From Chitinophaga pinensis (GTDB lineage: Bacteria > Bacteroidota > Bacteroidia > NS11-12g > UBA955): a stretch of 39,006 nt of DNA. This document shows, piece after piece, positions 25,475-35,576 of this stretch. The position numbers and the translations under genes are program-made. The stretch covers positions 1-39,006 of the forward strand of contig CAMDDG010000021.1 of NCBI GenBank assembly GCA_945890895.1, read 5' to 3'. The notes beneath the pieces are model-generated. The model ran no database searches. It had not been told where the DNA came from and saw only the letters and a program-made list of their open reading frames with translations. Numbering within the stretch: the stretch's first letter is position 1; every line of letters begins with the position of its first letter.

Positions 25475-27412
25475 TTAAATAGAGTTTTTAATGCTCAAAT
25501 TTATTTCACCCCAATTATCTTGAAGGTCCAATTTTTTGCGAATTCGAGTTCGAGAATTGTTCACATACTGAGCGGTTAATCCTAATATGCTTGCTATTTC
25601 TTTACTCTGATAACCATTTAAACTCAGTATAAAAATCCTTTTTTCAGTTAAGTTTAGCTCGGAAGCCAAAGGGAATTTCTGTTCAATTTCTTGATAATTC
25701 TCCAGCAATTTATCCGCCAGTTGAGGTTTTGCATCGGTAAATGCACTTTGGATACTCATAGCTTCGACCCGGATTTCTTTTAATTGGTCTTTATAGTTGC
25801 TATCACTTACCTTCATCAATAATTTATTGATACGTTCTGCTTTTGCTACAATGAATTTAGACAAGGTTAATATCCGAGCATTCATTTCATTTTCAATTTG
25901 CAAGTTTTCTGCTGATTTCTTTTCAATTGCCAATTGATTTAGCATGATATTCTGTTGTAATCGATTACTTTTCCGCTCCCTAAAAATTAACAAAGTGATT
26001 AAAAATGCCACAATTAACAAAGCCATAGAAATAATTTGAAATTGGAATGCTTCGGCCTTTTTTTCCTTTAACAACCGAATATTGGCTTTTATAGCAGCAT
26101 TCAGATTACTCAATCTCATTTTTTCACTTAAGTCAGAAGCTGATACTTCCAAACGTTTGCTCTCATAATCTTCGATGAATTGATTCGAATTCAAAAAACT
26201 GGAAATTGCCAAGTTTTCATTACCATCAGCCCGATATTTTACTCCTTTTAAAAATTCAATCACACCCTTAGAATTCAAATAAGAATACGATTGACTGTCT
26301 AGGTTTCCTTGCATTAATGACAAATCATCTAAAGAAAATAAATTTGGATTAAGCACTAATTCCCTCTTTAAAGTGCTACCCATTTTATTGCAGAAGAAAG
26401 AAGAATTTTCAATAATCTCTTGCTTGTGCTTCTCAATAAAGTCAAGATTACTCTTTCTTTCAATTTCATTCTGTTTGATTTGTACGTAATGGTTATGCAA
26501 TTGAAGATTAGCAACTGCTAATGGATTTTTTATCCTATTTAACCATAATCTTGCGCTATCGGATTTTTTTTCACGTTGATATATTAAAACTCGTTGTAAA
26601 ATAAAAATCTGGTCTTGATACTGACTTGGGTCAAACTTATAATCCTTAAATGCAGATGTCCAAATGGTTTTTGCTTGTTCAACATCTCCTTCATCTATTA
26701 ATAAACTGACTAAATTATTTAAAATCATTTTAGAAGGTATATTTTGAATAATCGAAGCTTGGTATGATTGTTCAAAATATGCTTGAGCAGCTTTTGGCAT
26801 TCCCAAATGGTTGTAAACATAACCAATATTATTTCCAAGGTTCTGTATAAAAACATTATCATGACTGTACTTGGCTAAATCAAATCCTCTTTTTGTAATA
26901 ATTAAACCACTATCCATTCGGCCGTTGTACAAATACAAAACACTAATATCATTCAAAGCAAATAACATTAAGGCAGTATCGTGTTGTTTTTCCCCTTGTG
27001 CTAATGATTCCGATAACAATTTGAGTTTTATGTGGAAATTGGCCGCGTCATCGGAAATATCTTTACCCAAATAAACATTCCAAAAAGCTTTAGCATAAGG
27101 CTCCGTAATTAACTTAGAAAAGTTCTCTACGAGCTTTTTGTTTTCTATACTGCTGTCTTTTTGAACTTTGCGAATAACAAGAGTCTTCCCAGCATTGTGT
27201 ATATAATTGTTATGCTTACCAGTAATTGCCTCAACTGCTTCCTTTGGACTCAAATAAGGCTTATTCTTTTCAAGAGTTTCTGACCTATCTTCAGTACAAC
27301 CAATAAAAAACAAGAGAGAAAAAGAAAGATATAAAATACAATAAAATCTTACTAAAGAACTGCAAATTGCTGTTGAAAATCGAACTATTGCAGTTTGAAT
27401 TGCTTTTTTCAT
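25475..27412 (-). CDS. TPR sensor with transmembrane segment and LuxR-type HTH domain
   Basis: The 645-residue protein begins with a long signal region ending in a possible lipobox (FIGC, C39). Residues 90-440 are helical repeats of the tetratricopeptide type (LGNNIGYVYNHLGMPKAAQAYFEQSY is the clearest). One membrane helix follows at about 463-480, then a cytoplasmic coiled coil, and a C-terminal LuxR/FixJ-like helix-turn-helix (LNLTEKRIFILSLNGYQSKEIA, then LGLTAQYVNNSRTRIRKKL). It is thus a one-component sensor: periplasmic TPR domain, cytoplasmic DNA-binding domain. This design is common in Bacteroidota. Targets are unknown. ATG 27412 is chosen over an upstream TTG. Confidence 0.85.
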   Translation of the reverse strand: MKKAIQTAIVRFSTAICSSLVRFYCILYLSFSLLFFIGCTEDRSETLEKNKPYLSPKEAVEAITGKHNNYIHNAGKTLVIRKVQKDSSIENKKLVENFSKLITEPYAKAFWNVYLGKDISDDAANFHIKLKLLSESLAQGEKQHDTALMLFALNDISVLYLYNGRMDSGLIITKRGFDLAKYSHDNVFIQNLGNNIGYVYNHLGMPKAAQAYFEQSYQASIIQNIPSKMILNNLVSLLIDEGDVEQAKTIWTSAFKDYKFDPSQYQDQIFILQRVLIYQREKKSDSARLWLNRIKNPLAVANLQLHNHYVQIKQNEIERKSNLDFIEKHKQEIIENSSFFCNKMGSTLKRELVLNPNLFSLDDLSLMQGNLDSQSYSYLNSKGVIEFLKGVKYRADGNENLAISSFLNSNQFIEDYESKRLEVSASDLSEKMRLSNLNAAIKANIRLLKEKKAEAFQFQIISMALLIVAFLITLLIFRERKSNRLQQNIMLNQLAIEKKSAENLQIENEMNARILTLSKFIVAKAERINKLLMKVSDSNYKDQLKEIRVEAMSIQSAFTDAKPQLADKLLENYQEIEQKFPLASELNLTEKRIFILSLNGYQSKEIASILGLTAQYVNNSRTRIRKKLDLQDNWGEINLSIKNSI

Positions 27413-27421
27413 ATAATCTAA

Positions 27422-27429
27422 CAAAAGTA
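27422..27429 (-). promoter_or_regulatory. -7 element of the TPR/HTH regulator gene
   Basis: TACTTTTG on the minus strand is an exact TAnnTTTG match ending nine bases before the ATG at 27412. No clear -33 element is present. Confidence 0.45.
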
Positions 27430-27525
27430 CAATCTGCTAAGAAAAGAGTTATACTTTGTGATAGAATATCCTCTAATTTAATATAACATAAAGTCAAAAA
27501 TGTTACATTTACTCCTTTTTGGGAG

Positions 27526-28431
27526 CTAAATACTCCCATCCAAACAAATCCTAATACCATCTTCAAGACTGTGTGGGTTGTATCCCAAAATACGCATAGC
27601 TTTATCGATGTTCAAACCTGTAATTGGAGGTCTTTTTGCGGGTTGATTTAAAGTTGTGCTACTGACTTTTTCAATATTTTCCATGCTAAATCCATACATT
27701 CCCGCCACTTTTTCAACTAACTGATAAATACTCAAAAAATCCTTACCAGCAATATTAAAAATACCATTCTGGGAGCTCAAAGCGGCCAAATAACAGCCTT
27801 CCGCTAAATCCTCAGCTAAGGTTGGGGTGCGGAACTGATCATCGACCACTTTTGCGGATTTTTGATCTTTTAAAATATTGTAAGCCCACAAAATTATATT
27901 GCTTCGACTCATGTCTGCCACTTTTCCATATACCAAAACAGTTCTAAGGATGGCATAATTTTCACCATACTCTAAAATTCTATTTTCAGCTTCCAGTTTA
28001 CTCCAGCCGTAAAAACTTAATGGATGTGGCAACTCTTCTTCGGTAAGCATGGGCTTTGTACCATCAAAGATAAAATCAGTACTCAAGTGAACTAATCTAA
28101 ATTTAAATTCAACACTTAGTTCAAGTAAATTCTCTACAGTATTAATATTTAATCGAATACAATCCATTTGTTTAGTTTCACAGTCATCCACTTGGGTCAT
28201 AGCTGCAGCATGAATTACACAGTTTGGACGGTATCTTTCAATAACTGATCGTGTGGCATCCTCGTCGAGAATATCCAATTCTTCATAGATATATCCAGTT
28301 TTATTTGGATTTCTATTTTCGCCTCGGGCTGTTGAAATTAATTGAACATCTGGCTTATTAACCAATAGATCCGTGAGTTTTTGACCCAATAAACCGTTAC
28401 TACCTGTTACTAAAATCTTAATAATTGACAT
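27526..28431 (-). CDS. RmlD-like sugar-nucleotide reductase (SDR family)
   Basis: The 301-residue protein is an extended short-chain dehydrogenase. It has the NAD(P) motif GSNGLLGQKL, the catalytic HLSTDFIFDG and YGWSK (Tyr and Lys), and the downstream LRTVLVYG. These fit the dTDP-4-dehydrorhamnose reductase (RmlD/RfbD) family, which makes dTDP-L-rhamnose. With only a distant rfbB in the window and no rmlC, other NDP-sugar or sugar-amide roles are possible, so I give no gene symbol. It diverges from the FAH-family gene. Confidence 0.85.
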   Translation of the reverse strand: MSIIKILVTGSNGLLGQKLTDLLVNKPDVQLISTARGENRNPNKTGYIYEELDILDEDATRSVIERYRPNCVIHAAAMTQVDDCETKQMDCIRLNINTVENLLELSVEFKFRLVHLSTDFIFDGTKPMLTEEELPHPLSFYGWSKLEAENRILEYGENYAILRTVLVYGKVADMSRSNIILWAYNILKDQKSAKVVDDQFRTPTLAEDLAEGCYLAALSSQNGIFNIAGKDFLSIYQLVEKVAGMYGFSMENIEKVSSTTLNQPAKRPPITGLNIDKAMRILGYNPHSLEDGIRICLDGSI

Positions 28432-28448
28432 GGATTGAAATGAATGTT

Positions 28449-28480
28449 CAAATTTCCAACCTAATAAGCATCAAAACAAA
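28449..28480 (-). promoter_or_regulatory. Candidate promoter of the RmlD-like gene
   Basis: On the minus strand TTTG (28480-28477), 20 bases, and GAAATTTG (28456-28449; one mismatch to TAnnTTTG) lie upstream of the ATG at 28431. Confidence 0.4.
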
Positions 28481-28493
28481 TATTTCGATTCAC

Positions 28494-28501
28494 TATTTTT
28501 G
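28494..28501 (+). promoter_or_regulatory. -7 element of the FAH-family gene
   Basis: TATTTTTG is an exact TAnnTTTG match ending seven bases before ATG 28509. No -33 element is evident. Confidence 0.5.
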
Positions 28502-28508
28502 TGGTATC

Positions 28509-29510
28509 ATGAAATTAGTTACTTATATCCACCAAGGAACACCCTGTACAGGAATCTTAGTAAATGATTCAATTTATCCATTGAATAAAATTAATCCTTT
28601 AATTCCTGGAGATATGCGCACTATGCTTCAATCTTGGGAAACCAATAAAGCCTTGGCAATGGACGTGGAAACTGAAATTAAAAATGGCAAATTCCTAGAA
28701 TTAGCAATTGAGCTTGCAAATAGTGAATTACTTGCACCTGTTCCTGAACCTACTTCATGTAGAGATGGATATGCATTTCGCCAACACGTTGCTGCCGCAC
28801 GAAGGAATCGTAAAGTTCCTATGATTGAAGAATTCGATCAATATCCGATTTTTTATTTCACCAATCACAATGCGATTCAGGGTCCAGGCGAAATTCGTTG
28901 TATGCCCGACCATTTTCAAAAATTAGATTTTGAATTGGAAGCAGCCATTGTAATTGGTAAAAAAGGAAGAAATATTACTGCCGCCCAAGCTGATGAATAT
29001 ATTGCAGGTTATATGATTATGAACGACATGAGTGCTCGCACTTTGCAAATGGAGGAAATGTTACTCAATTTAGGCCCTGCGAAAGGAAAAGATTTCAGTA
29101 CTGTAATTGGGCCTTGGCTAGTAACGCCTGAGGAATTAGAGCCATTTAAAATACCTGCTAAACCTGGTCACGTTGGGAATAACTACAATTTATCTATGAA
29201 ATGCTGGGTAAATGGCATTCAAGTAAGCGAAGGAAATATGGGTGATATGGATTGGACTTTTGCTGAGATCATAGAACGTTGTGCTTACGGTGTTGATATT
29301 TTACCGGGAGACGTTATCGGCTCCGGAACCGTAGGAACCGGTTGTTTTCTAGAATTAAATGGCACAGGACTTTTAAACGACGCGAATTTTAAACCCCAAT
29401 GGTTGCAAGATGGCGACGTAGTTGACATGGAAATTGCGGGTTTAGGATTCCTATCAAACACCATTGTTGCTGAACCTACAGACTTTTCAATTTTAGCTTT
29501 AAAAAAATAA
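28509..29510 (+). CDS. Fumarylacetoacetate hydrolase (FAH) family protein
   Basis: The 333-residue protein has the FAH-fold signatures: [19 protein letters not shown], the metal-binding [47 protein letters not shown] and the late [17 protein letters not shown]. Family members cleave C-C bonds in 1,3-dicarbonyl compounds, for example in tyrosine breakdown or meta-cleavage pathways. The exact substrate cannot be told from context. The ATG at 28509 is preferred since upstream codons overlap the divergent promoter region. The next gene starts four bases after its stop. Confidence 0.9.
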   Translation: MKLVTYIHQGTPCTGILVNDSIYPLNKINPLIPGDMRTMLQSWETNKALAMDVETEIKNGKFLELAIELANSELLAPVPEPTSCRDGYAFRQHVAAARRNRKVPMIEEFDQYPIFYFTNHNAIQGPGEIRCMPDHFQKLDFELEAAIVIGKKGRNITAAQADEYIAGYMIMNDMSARTLQMEEMLLNLGPAKGKDFSTVIGPWLVTPEELEPFKIPAKPGHVGNNYNLSMKCWVNGIQVSEGNMGDMDWTFAEIIERCAYGVDILPGDVIGSGTVGTGCFLELNGTGLLNDANFKPQWLQDGDVVDMEIAGLGFLSNTIVAEPTDFSILALKK

Positions 29511-29514
29511 AACC

Positions 29515-30312
29515 ATGATTAATAATCACGAAATCGACTATTATTTGCACGGCGAAGAAATGCAGTGCGTACAAATTGAATTGGATCCTCAAGAAACTGT
29601 TATTGCTGAATCTGGATCATTTATGTTCATGGATAACGGCATTGAAATGGAAACCATTTTTGGTGATGGAAGTCAACAATCAGGTGGACTTTTGGGCAAA
29701 TTAATGGGAGCAGGAAAGCGATTATTAGTCGGTGAAAGTTTATTCATGACTGCCTTTACTAATCACGGTTACAATAAGAGTAGTGTAACTTTTGCAGCAC
29801 CTTACGCAGGAAAAATTGTTCCATTAAATCTAAATCAATTGGGCAATAAAGTAATTTGTCAAAAAGATGCGTTTCTCTGTGCAGCAAAAGGAGTTTCTGT
29901 TGGAATTGAATTTCAACGAAGATTGGGAACTGGCTTGTTTGGTGGGGAAGGCTTTATCATGGAAAAACTCGAAGGTGATGGCATGGCATTTGTACATGCA
30001 GGAGGATTCATCATTGAGAGAGACCTTCAACCGGGTGAATCACTTAGAGTAGATACAGGTTGTATTGTTGCTTTTACGGGCGGTGTTGATTATGACATTC
30101 AATTCGTAAAAGGAATTAAAAATGCCGTATTTGGTGGCGAAGGATTGTTTTTTGCCGTATTGCGTGGACCTGGAAAAGTATGGTTGCAAAGCTTACCTGT
30201 GAGTCGTTTAGCAGGTAGAATTCTTAGCTATGCACAACCTGGTGGACGTAGAGAAGAAGGCAGTATATTGGGTGGATTAGGAAATCTATTTGATGGTGAT
30301 GGGTTTAGATAA
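29515..30312 (+). CDS. TIGR00266/AIM24 family protein
   Basis: The 265-residue protein has the double beta-roll pattern of the AIM24/TIGR00266 family: [71 protein letters not shown] and [21 protein letters not shown]. The C-terminus is Gly-rich. No enzymatic role is known for the bacterial members. It is translated four bases after the FAH-family gene, so they form a two-gene operon. Its last codons lie within a hairpin (30301-30323). Confidence 0.92.
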   Translation: MINNHEIDYYLHGEEMQCVQIELDPQETVIAESGSFMFMDNGIEMETIFGDGSQQSGGLLGKLMGAGKRLLVGESLFMTAFTNHGYNKSSVTFAAPYAGKIVPLNLNQLGNKVICQKDAFLCAAKGVSVGIEFQRRLGTGLFGGEGFIMEKLEGDGMAFVHAGGFIIERDLQPGESLRVDTGCIVAFTGGVDYDIQFVKGIKNAVFGGEGLFFAVLRGPGKVWLQSLPVSRLAGRILSYAQPGGRREEGSILGGLGNLFDGDGFR

Positions 30313-30323
30313 TTTCTAAACCC
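30301..30323 (+). other. Hairpin spanning the AIM24-family stop codon
   Basis: GGGTTTAGA (30301-30309) and TCTAAACCC (30315-30323) are perfect nine-base arms around the loop TAATT, which contains the TAA stop. No T run follows on either strand, so this is not a standard intrinsic terminator; it could stabilise the mRNA 3' end between the convergent genes. Confidence 0.55.
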
Positions 30324-30376
30324 AAAACTGCTGCTAAAAAGTGAAATAATCGCAAATAAACTCTGAAACTTTACGT

Positions 30377-32749
30377 TTAAAACCAAAAATTAAGTTTCAC
30401 TGCTAAACTTCTCCCACCTATCATCCAATTCTCAAATTGATTATTTCGATTGGGTAAAATCATCGTTTGATCCCAGTTTTGTGAAAACACCACAAACAGA
30501 TCACTCATGGGCCTATATCTCCATTGGTAACGTAAATTCATATTCATGAGCCGGTTTTGTGCATTCAACTGCCAATATCCTGTAATATAACTTGTGGTTG
30601 AAATCGTATACTCCGTTTTTAATCCGATTAGATCGATGCGATATTGACCACTATCAGCCAAGTAAAAATCAATATGGCGAAAATTTGCCGCTATAAATAT
30701 ACGGGGTACTCGCTTTCTGCCTATCCCCCTTACTCGCCAATTCAATGTTCCAGAATATTCCGCTTTCTGACCAATAAAATATCCCCCGAAATCCACCTCT
30801 CCTAAAATACTTAACCTCTTCCTATTATTGGTTTCAAACGACAAATTCCCTGCCAACCAACGATGCTTTCCGTCAAAAAATCCACCGTTTTTCAAAGATA
30901 CTGGTGGACGAAACGGAAGAAACAAGTCAAAATAATCTTGGTGTAAAAACCCTCTGAAAAATGAACCATTTTGAAAATAAACTTCTCCCGCGAACTGTGT
31001 GATGGATTCCGTCAATTTAAATGAACTATCATAGTAACTGCTGTTGTATACAAAGAATGAATAATTATTAATTTTGCCTTTACCAGAAGGATAGAAAGTG
31101 CGTTTAATTTCTGGCTCCAATCTCCAATAATCCATTTTTATGATCTTTTTTGATACGGGATCATAATTATCAATTCTCGGAACAAAACCGGTTCTTGCTG
31201 AATACAACTTGCTTACATATTCATGGTTCCACATAAACATCCAGTCCAGTGTTTTATACAAAAACCACGTTGCATGAGCATACCCTCTATCCAATTTTAG
31301 TCCGGGATATATGGATTTCTGTATAAATGCTTTACCAGAGTAGCGATTATTGGATGTTAACAAATTAAATTCTGTTCCTAAAACCGAGTTGTAATTCGAC
31401 TGTTGAGTACCCAGAACTTGATCATGCACCCAAATAAAACCAACATTAGAAGCATTTAACACCTTACGTTGAAGAGCTAAAATTGAATAATTTATTGGAT
31501 ATAACGCATTAATACCATCAGTTGCCGTGGTTACATTCATCAGACCTAAACGCAACTTATTGCCATATTTACCTGATACCCGCAAACCATAACTAATAGG
31601 AATATTGGTTCCGTTGGATGTTAAACCAATTTTTCTTGAAAAAAAAGGACGAATTTGCCGAAAACCGAAATTTGCAAATAGGTCGCTATTCTCAATAAAA
31701 AACTGCCTTCTTTCAGGAAAAAACAAGCTATATCTGGTCAAATTTATTTGTTGGGCATCTACATCAACGTTAGCAAAATCGGGATTCACGGTAACGTCTA
31801 AGTTCAAACTTTGAGTTAATCCTATTTTAGCATCAAAACCAATTCGTGGCTGATGTTGCATTTTAGAATTTGATTTTTGCTGAGATGTAACATTGGAAAT
31901 ATAAGGTATGATAGCACCATTAAATCGCTTTTTGGGTAAATCCAATAACCTAATGGTATCAACAAAAACCAATCCACTAATATTAAAGTTACGTGGAACT
32001 CGTTTAAATGTGCTAATTTCATTGGATTTGAAATCCATGCGAGCCACATTTACACCCCAATTTTTGGAGTTTCGATTGAAACGAATTGAAGACAGTGGTA
32101 TGGCCATTTCCGCAGTCCAGTAATCCTCGTAAATTCGTGTTTCACTGTACCAAACTTGATCCCAAGCCGTAGTAACTCCAAATGTTCCCCCATTTTCAAC
32201 CGCACCCTCTCGTTGTGCATTATAAGGAGTAACACCGAAAGAGAATCCATTTTGTCCATCCAAAAATGGTGAAAGTGTTAAAACTATAGCATCATTGGTT
32301 AGAACTGAAAAATCCCGCTTAAGGTTATTTACCACAAATGGTTTATCTGGATTTACATTTTTGCAAACAAAAGCTGCATATAGAAATTTATCGTTGTAGC
32401 ATAAAGCAAACTTGGTTTGAACTTTTGCTTTCGAAGTGTCATAAGGGAAATGTTGCCAAAAATCAGTTGAAAACTCGGTATTACTCCAAACGGAATCTGA
32501 CAAATCACCATCTATTTTCAAATAAAAATCAACTCGTTTTATATCAGTTCTTTGATTAGCACTACTTTGATTAACTATTGAATTAAAACTTGAACTATTA
32601 TTAGGAAAAACAGCTTGAGAAATTAGCTGATTATTAAACCCCAAAAGTAGAAATAAGATTACAAAACAAATGGGAATTGAATTAAATTTAACCAATCTAG
32701 AATTGAATTTGAAATAAAACCAATTTACCATAACCCTTGAATTAATCAT
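30377..32749 (-). CDS. DUF5916 outer-membrane protein with CBM9-like N-terminal domain
   Basis: The 790-residue protein has an N-terminal signal peptide (hydrophobic stretch ending near LISQ). A carbohydrate-binding-module-9-like sandwich follows at about 70-260 (KIDGDLSDSVWSNTE, YNDKFLYAAFVCKN, YWTAEMAIPLSSIRF). The rest is a probable beta-barrel of the DUF5916 type, with the hallmark NPDFANVDVDAQQINLTRYSLFFPERRQFFIEN and a final aromatic residue (KLNFWF), as in outer-membrane barrels. The substrate is not known. Its ATG overlaps the stop of the LysM protein gene by eight bases; a second in-frame ATG at 32731 would place it just after that stop. Confidence 0.88.
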   Translation of the reverse strand: MINSRVMVNWFYFKFNSRLVKFNSIPICFVILFLLLGFNNQLISQAVFPNNSSSFNSIVNQSSANQRTDIKRVDFYLKIDGDLSDSVWSNTEFSTDFWQHFPYDTSKAKVQTKFALCYNDKFLYAAFVCKNVNPDKPFVVNNLKRDFSVLTNDAIVLTLSPFLDGQNGFSFGVTPYNAQREGAVENGGTFGVTTAWDQVWYSETRIYEDYWTAEMAIPLSSIRFNRNSKNWGVNVARMDFKSNEISTFKRVPRNFNISGLVFVDTIRLLDLPKKRFNGAIIPYISNVTSQQKSNSKMQHQPRIGFDAKIGLTQSLNLDVTVNPDFANVDVDAQQINLTRYSLFFPERRQFFIENSDLFANFGFRQIRPFFSRKIGLTSNGTNIPISYGLRVSGKYGNKLRLGLMNVTTATDGINALYPINYSILALQRKVLNASNVGFIWVHDQVLGTQQSNYNSVLGTEFNLLTSNNRYSGKAFIQKSIYPGLKLDRGYAHATWFLYKTLDWMFMWNHEYVSKLYSARTGFVPRIDNYDPVSKKIIKMDYWRLEPEIKRTFYPSGKGKINNYSFFVYNSSYYDSSFKLTESITQFAGEVYFQNGSFFRGFLHQDYFDLFLPFRPPVSLKNGGFFDGKHRWLAGNLSFETNNRKRLSILGEVDFGGYFIGQKAEYSGTLNWRVRGIGRKRVPRIFIAANFRHIDFYLADSGQYRIDLIGLKTEYTISTTSYITGYWQLNAQNRLMNMNLRYQWRYRPMSDLFVVFSQNWDQTMILPNRNNQFENWMIGGRSLAVKLNFWF

Positions 32750-34148
32750 TCAAAGCAAGATTTCGTTTCTGCTGTATGGACATGGTATTAATCTTTTGAT
32801 AATACGCCTTTTTTGAGGCAGGAACTTGGATTTTCAATTTCTTACCAGCAATTAAAAAGTTATTCTTTCTAATGGCATTCCATGACTTAATTTCTTGAGT
32901 GGAACAATCAAAAATATCGGTAATTGTATACAATGCATCCCCTTTTTTAATGGTGTAATAAATCCAAACCTTGGCATCATTATTCGCAACAACCGTGCTA
33001 TTTGAATTTGGTGTGGTTGGATTCACTGATGCAGCATTGTTAATTGAAGAATTTGTGGCCGTCTTATTTGGGGCCTTCTCATTCACTTCTTGTGAAGCTT
33101 CGATGATTCGCAAAGTATCACCATCAACTACTTCTATAATAGTATCAAAACTAAGCTGGGTATTCTCTTGAATGGGATTTATACCAATATTAATCCGTGG
33201 CTCTTCTTTTCCCAAAAATTTTCGAGTCCAAATAGCCAAGGAATCTCTTTTTTGTTCGAATAAATCCGCAGACTCTTTATTTAGTACTATGGGAAATGCG
33301 GTTCCACCCATATAGGGAACATAATCAGCTTTATAAGATGGATTTAACTCCCTTAGTTGTTCCAACTCTATGGGCAAATTACCTGAAATAGCTTGAAAAG
33401 GAACATTTTGTTCTATCGAAACCACAGTTTTAGTTGAAGGTAACAAATATGGATATTTATCCAATTCACCTCTCTTTTCTAAAACTTGCATGCAAACTAA
33501 TGCTGCATAGAATTGCATAATCGGTTGACGCTCTTCTGGTTCCAAAACTTGATAAATCACATCAAAATCCAATGATCCGGTAGCATGAATTAATTGATTT
33601 AATCTTGCTGGACCTATGGAAAATGCAGTTATGGTTTTATTCCAATCACGGTAAATATTTTGCAGCTCATACAGGTATTTAATTGCAGCTTGTGAAGAAA
33701 CAACAGGGTCTCTTCTTTGATCAAATAATGCAGCTTGAGTCAGTCCGTATTTTTTTCCAATTCGAAACGGAATAGGCCACATACCAGAAGCACCATCTTC
33801 AGCTTTAAAACGAGGCTCAAAACCCGTATTTGCCGCAGGTAATACATATAAAAACCAAGGGATTAAATCACCATTCCAGGGATTTCTAATTTTCATCCCT
33901 TCCGCACTAATAATGTTCCTAAAGTAAAAATATCTACCCGCTACAATTCGAGTTGCATTATTTTCATTTTCCAACCATTCTTTGATGTTGTCTATAACAC
34001 CTGCTCCGCGATAAACTGTAAGACCTTGACCTCTCTTTTCAATTTCTTTAAGTTCCGCTTCAATATCAACACCTTTAATAGCCTGCCCACTAACATGGGA
34101 AGCATTCATTACCAAAACAATAAATAAAAAAACAAATACTCTTCTCAT
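32742..34148 (-). CDS. LysM protein with degenerate lytic transglycosylase domain
   Basis: The 468-residue protein has a signal peptide (residues 1-22), a MltD-like SLT domain (about 65-230) and a C-terminal LysM peptidoglycan-binding domain (about 396-442) after a Ser/Asn/Thr-rich linker. The SLT region aligns well with E. coli MltD as I remember it, but the catalytic Glu of the LPxxES motif is replaced: the sequence is LPAANTGF, with Asn107 at the Glu position. GLWQ is GMWP, and the AYNSG motif is AFSIG. It is therefore probably not an active lytic enzyme, and more likely a binding or scaffold protein. It starts one base after the gatA stop and overlaps the DUF5916 gene. Confidence 0.88.
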   Translation of the reverse strand: MRRVFVFLFIVLVMNASHVSGQAIKGVDIEAELKEIEKRGQGLTVYRGAGVIDNIKEWLENENNATRIVAGRYFYFRNIISAEGMKIRNPWNGDLIPWFLYVLPAANTGFEPRFKAEDGASGMWPIPFRIGKKYGLTQAALFDQRRDPVVSSQAAIKYLYELQNIYRDWNKTITAFSIGPARLNQLIHATGSLDFDVIYQVLEPEERQPIMQFYAALVCMQVLEKRGELDKYPYLLPSTKTVVSIEQNVPFQAISGNLPIELEQLRELNPSYKADYVPYMGGTAFPIVLNKESADLFEQKRDSLAIWTRKFLGKEEPRINIGINPIQENTQLSFDTIIEVVDGDTLRIIEASQEVNEKAPNKTATNSSINNAASVNPTTPNSNSTVVANNDAKVWIYYTIKKGDALYTITDIFDCSTQEIKSWNAIRKNNFLIAGKKLKIQVPASKKAYYQKINTMSIQQKRNLALND

Positions 34149-34149
34149 C

Positions 34150-35574
34150 TTACGAATTCAAACTCTCTATTAAACGAGACAAATCAAACAATCTTTCCTC
34201 TTCTCCAAACTTTGTCATCAATTGGACACCAATGGGCAAGGAATCTGAATTCTTTAATAGAGGGAGAGAAATGGCGGGATTTCCAGCTAGATTTGCTTGA
34301 ACTGTAAACAAGTCAGCTAAATACATAGCTACAGGATCTTTACTTTTTTCACCCAATTTAAATGCAGGTGTACTCGTTGTAGGAATTAATATAGCATCAG
34401 CCGATTGTAAAACTTGAACCGTTGCATCTTGAATCACTCTGCGAACTTTCTGTGCTTTTTCATAATACTCTTCGTATTGCTCGCTAGAAAGAACAAAAGT
34501 ACCCAACATGATTCTTCGTTTAACTTCTGGACCAAACCCTTCGCTACGAGATTTAACGTAAGTAGACTCTAAATCGGTAGCATTTGAGCTTCTGTACCCA
34601 TATAACATACCCGAATATCTTGATAGATTGCTACTTGCCTCCGCCGTAGTAAGCACGTAATACACAGGAACCATTTGATCCAAAAGAGGGAAATCAAAAT
34701 ACGTTATTTCATGTCCTGCATTCACAAGCTTATTCAACAATTCCTCGAATTTTGATTTAACATCCGAATCCAAACCAGGATTTTCAATGGCTTGCTTCAT
34801 TACGGCAAAACGAGCTTTAGAAACCGGCTTATAACTCCATGCTGGCAGCGGATCGAGTTGCATCATACTCGCATCTTGATCGTCTTTACCAGACATAATT
34901 TCAGTTACAGTAGCAATATCTTCCAATGAATGAGCCATAGGCCCAATTTGATCAAAACTGGAAGCATAAGCCAATAATCCCCAACGAGAAATTCTGCCAT
35001 AAGTGGGTTTTAAACCAAAAATCCCGTTGAAAGCAGCAGGTTGACGAATGGATCCACCGGTATCGGAACCCAAAGCAATGTGGCACATTCCGGCAGCAAC
35101 AGCTACTGCACTTCCACCACTTGAACCACCGGGAACCCTAGTGGGATCAATTGCATTTTTTACGGGTCCATAAGCGCTGTTTTCATTTGATGCACCCATT
35201 GCAAATTCATCGCAATTGGTACGACCAATTAGAATGGCATCTTCGTCTAACAAACGTTGAACAGCCGTTGCAGTGTACAATGACTCAAAACCTTCTAAAA
35301 TTTTAGAAGAGTTGCTAACTTTATGATTTTTGTATGCTAAATTGTCTTTAAGAGCAATTACAACTCCAGCCAATTTTCCGGCGCTTCCTGCCTTTATTTT
35401 TTGATCAATTTCAGCAGCACGAGTTTTTGCTTCGTCTGCCCAAACTTCCAAAAATGCATTAAGATCTTCATTTTGATGAATATTTTCTAGATAATATTCT
35501 ACTAATCGGGCACAAGAAACTGTTCCCGCTTCAAGATCTGACCGGATTTCTGAAATTCGACTATACGATTTCAA
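34150..35574 (-). CDS. gatA: Asp/Glu-tRNA amidotransferase subunit A
   Basis: GatA is the amidase subunit of GatCAB, which converts Glu-tRNA(Gln) and/or Asp-tRNA(Asn) to the amide forms. The 474-residue protein has the amidase-signature catalytic triad Lys76 (ALKDN), Ser151 (GGSSGGSA) and Ser175 (DTGGSIRQ). gatB and gatC are not in the window. The start is a TTG at 35574, two bases after the tatA stop; it gives the standard family N-terminus (SYSRISEIRSDLEAG), and no ATG is available near it. Confidence 0.95.
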   Translation of the reverse strand: MKSYSRISEIRSDLEAGTVSCARLVEYYLENIHQNEDLNAFLEVWADEAKTRAAEIDQKIKAGSAGKLAGVVIALKDNLAYKNHKVSNSSKILEGFESLYTATAVQRLLDEDAILIGRTNCDEFAMGASNENSAYGPVKNAIDPTRVPGGSSGGSAVAVAAGMCHIALGSDTGGSIRQPAAFNGIFGLKPTYGRISRWGLLAYASSFDQIGPMAHSLEDIATVTEIMSGKDDQDASMMQLDPLPAWSYKPVSKARFAVMKQAIENPGLDSDVKSKFEELLNKLVNAGHEITYFDFPLLDQMVPVYYVLTTAEASSNLSRYSGMLYGYRSSNATDLESTYVKSRSEGFGPEVKRRIMLGTFVLSSEQYEEYYEKAQKVRRVIQDATVQVLQSADAILIPTTSTPAFKLGEKSKDPVAMYLADLFTVQANLAGNPAISLPLLKNSDSLPIGVQLMTKFGEEERLFDLSRLIESLNS

Positions 35575-35576
35575 AG

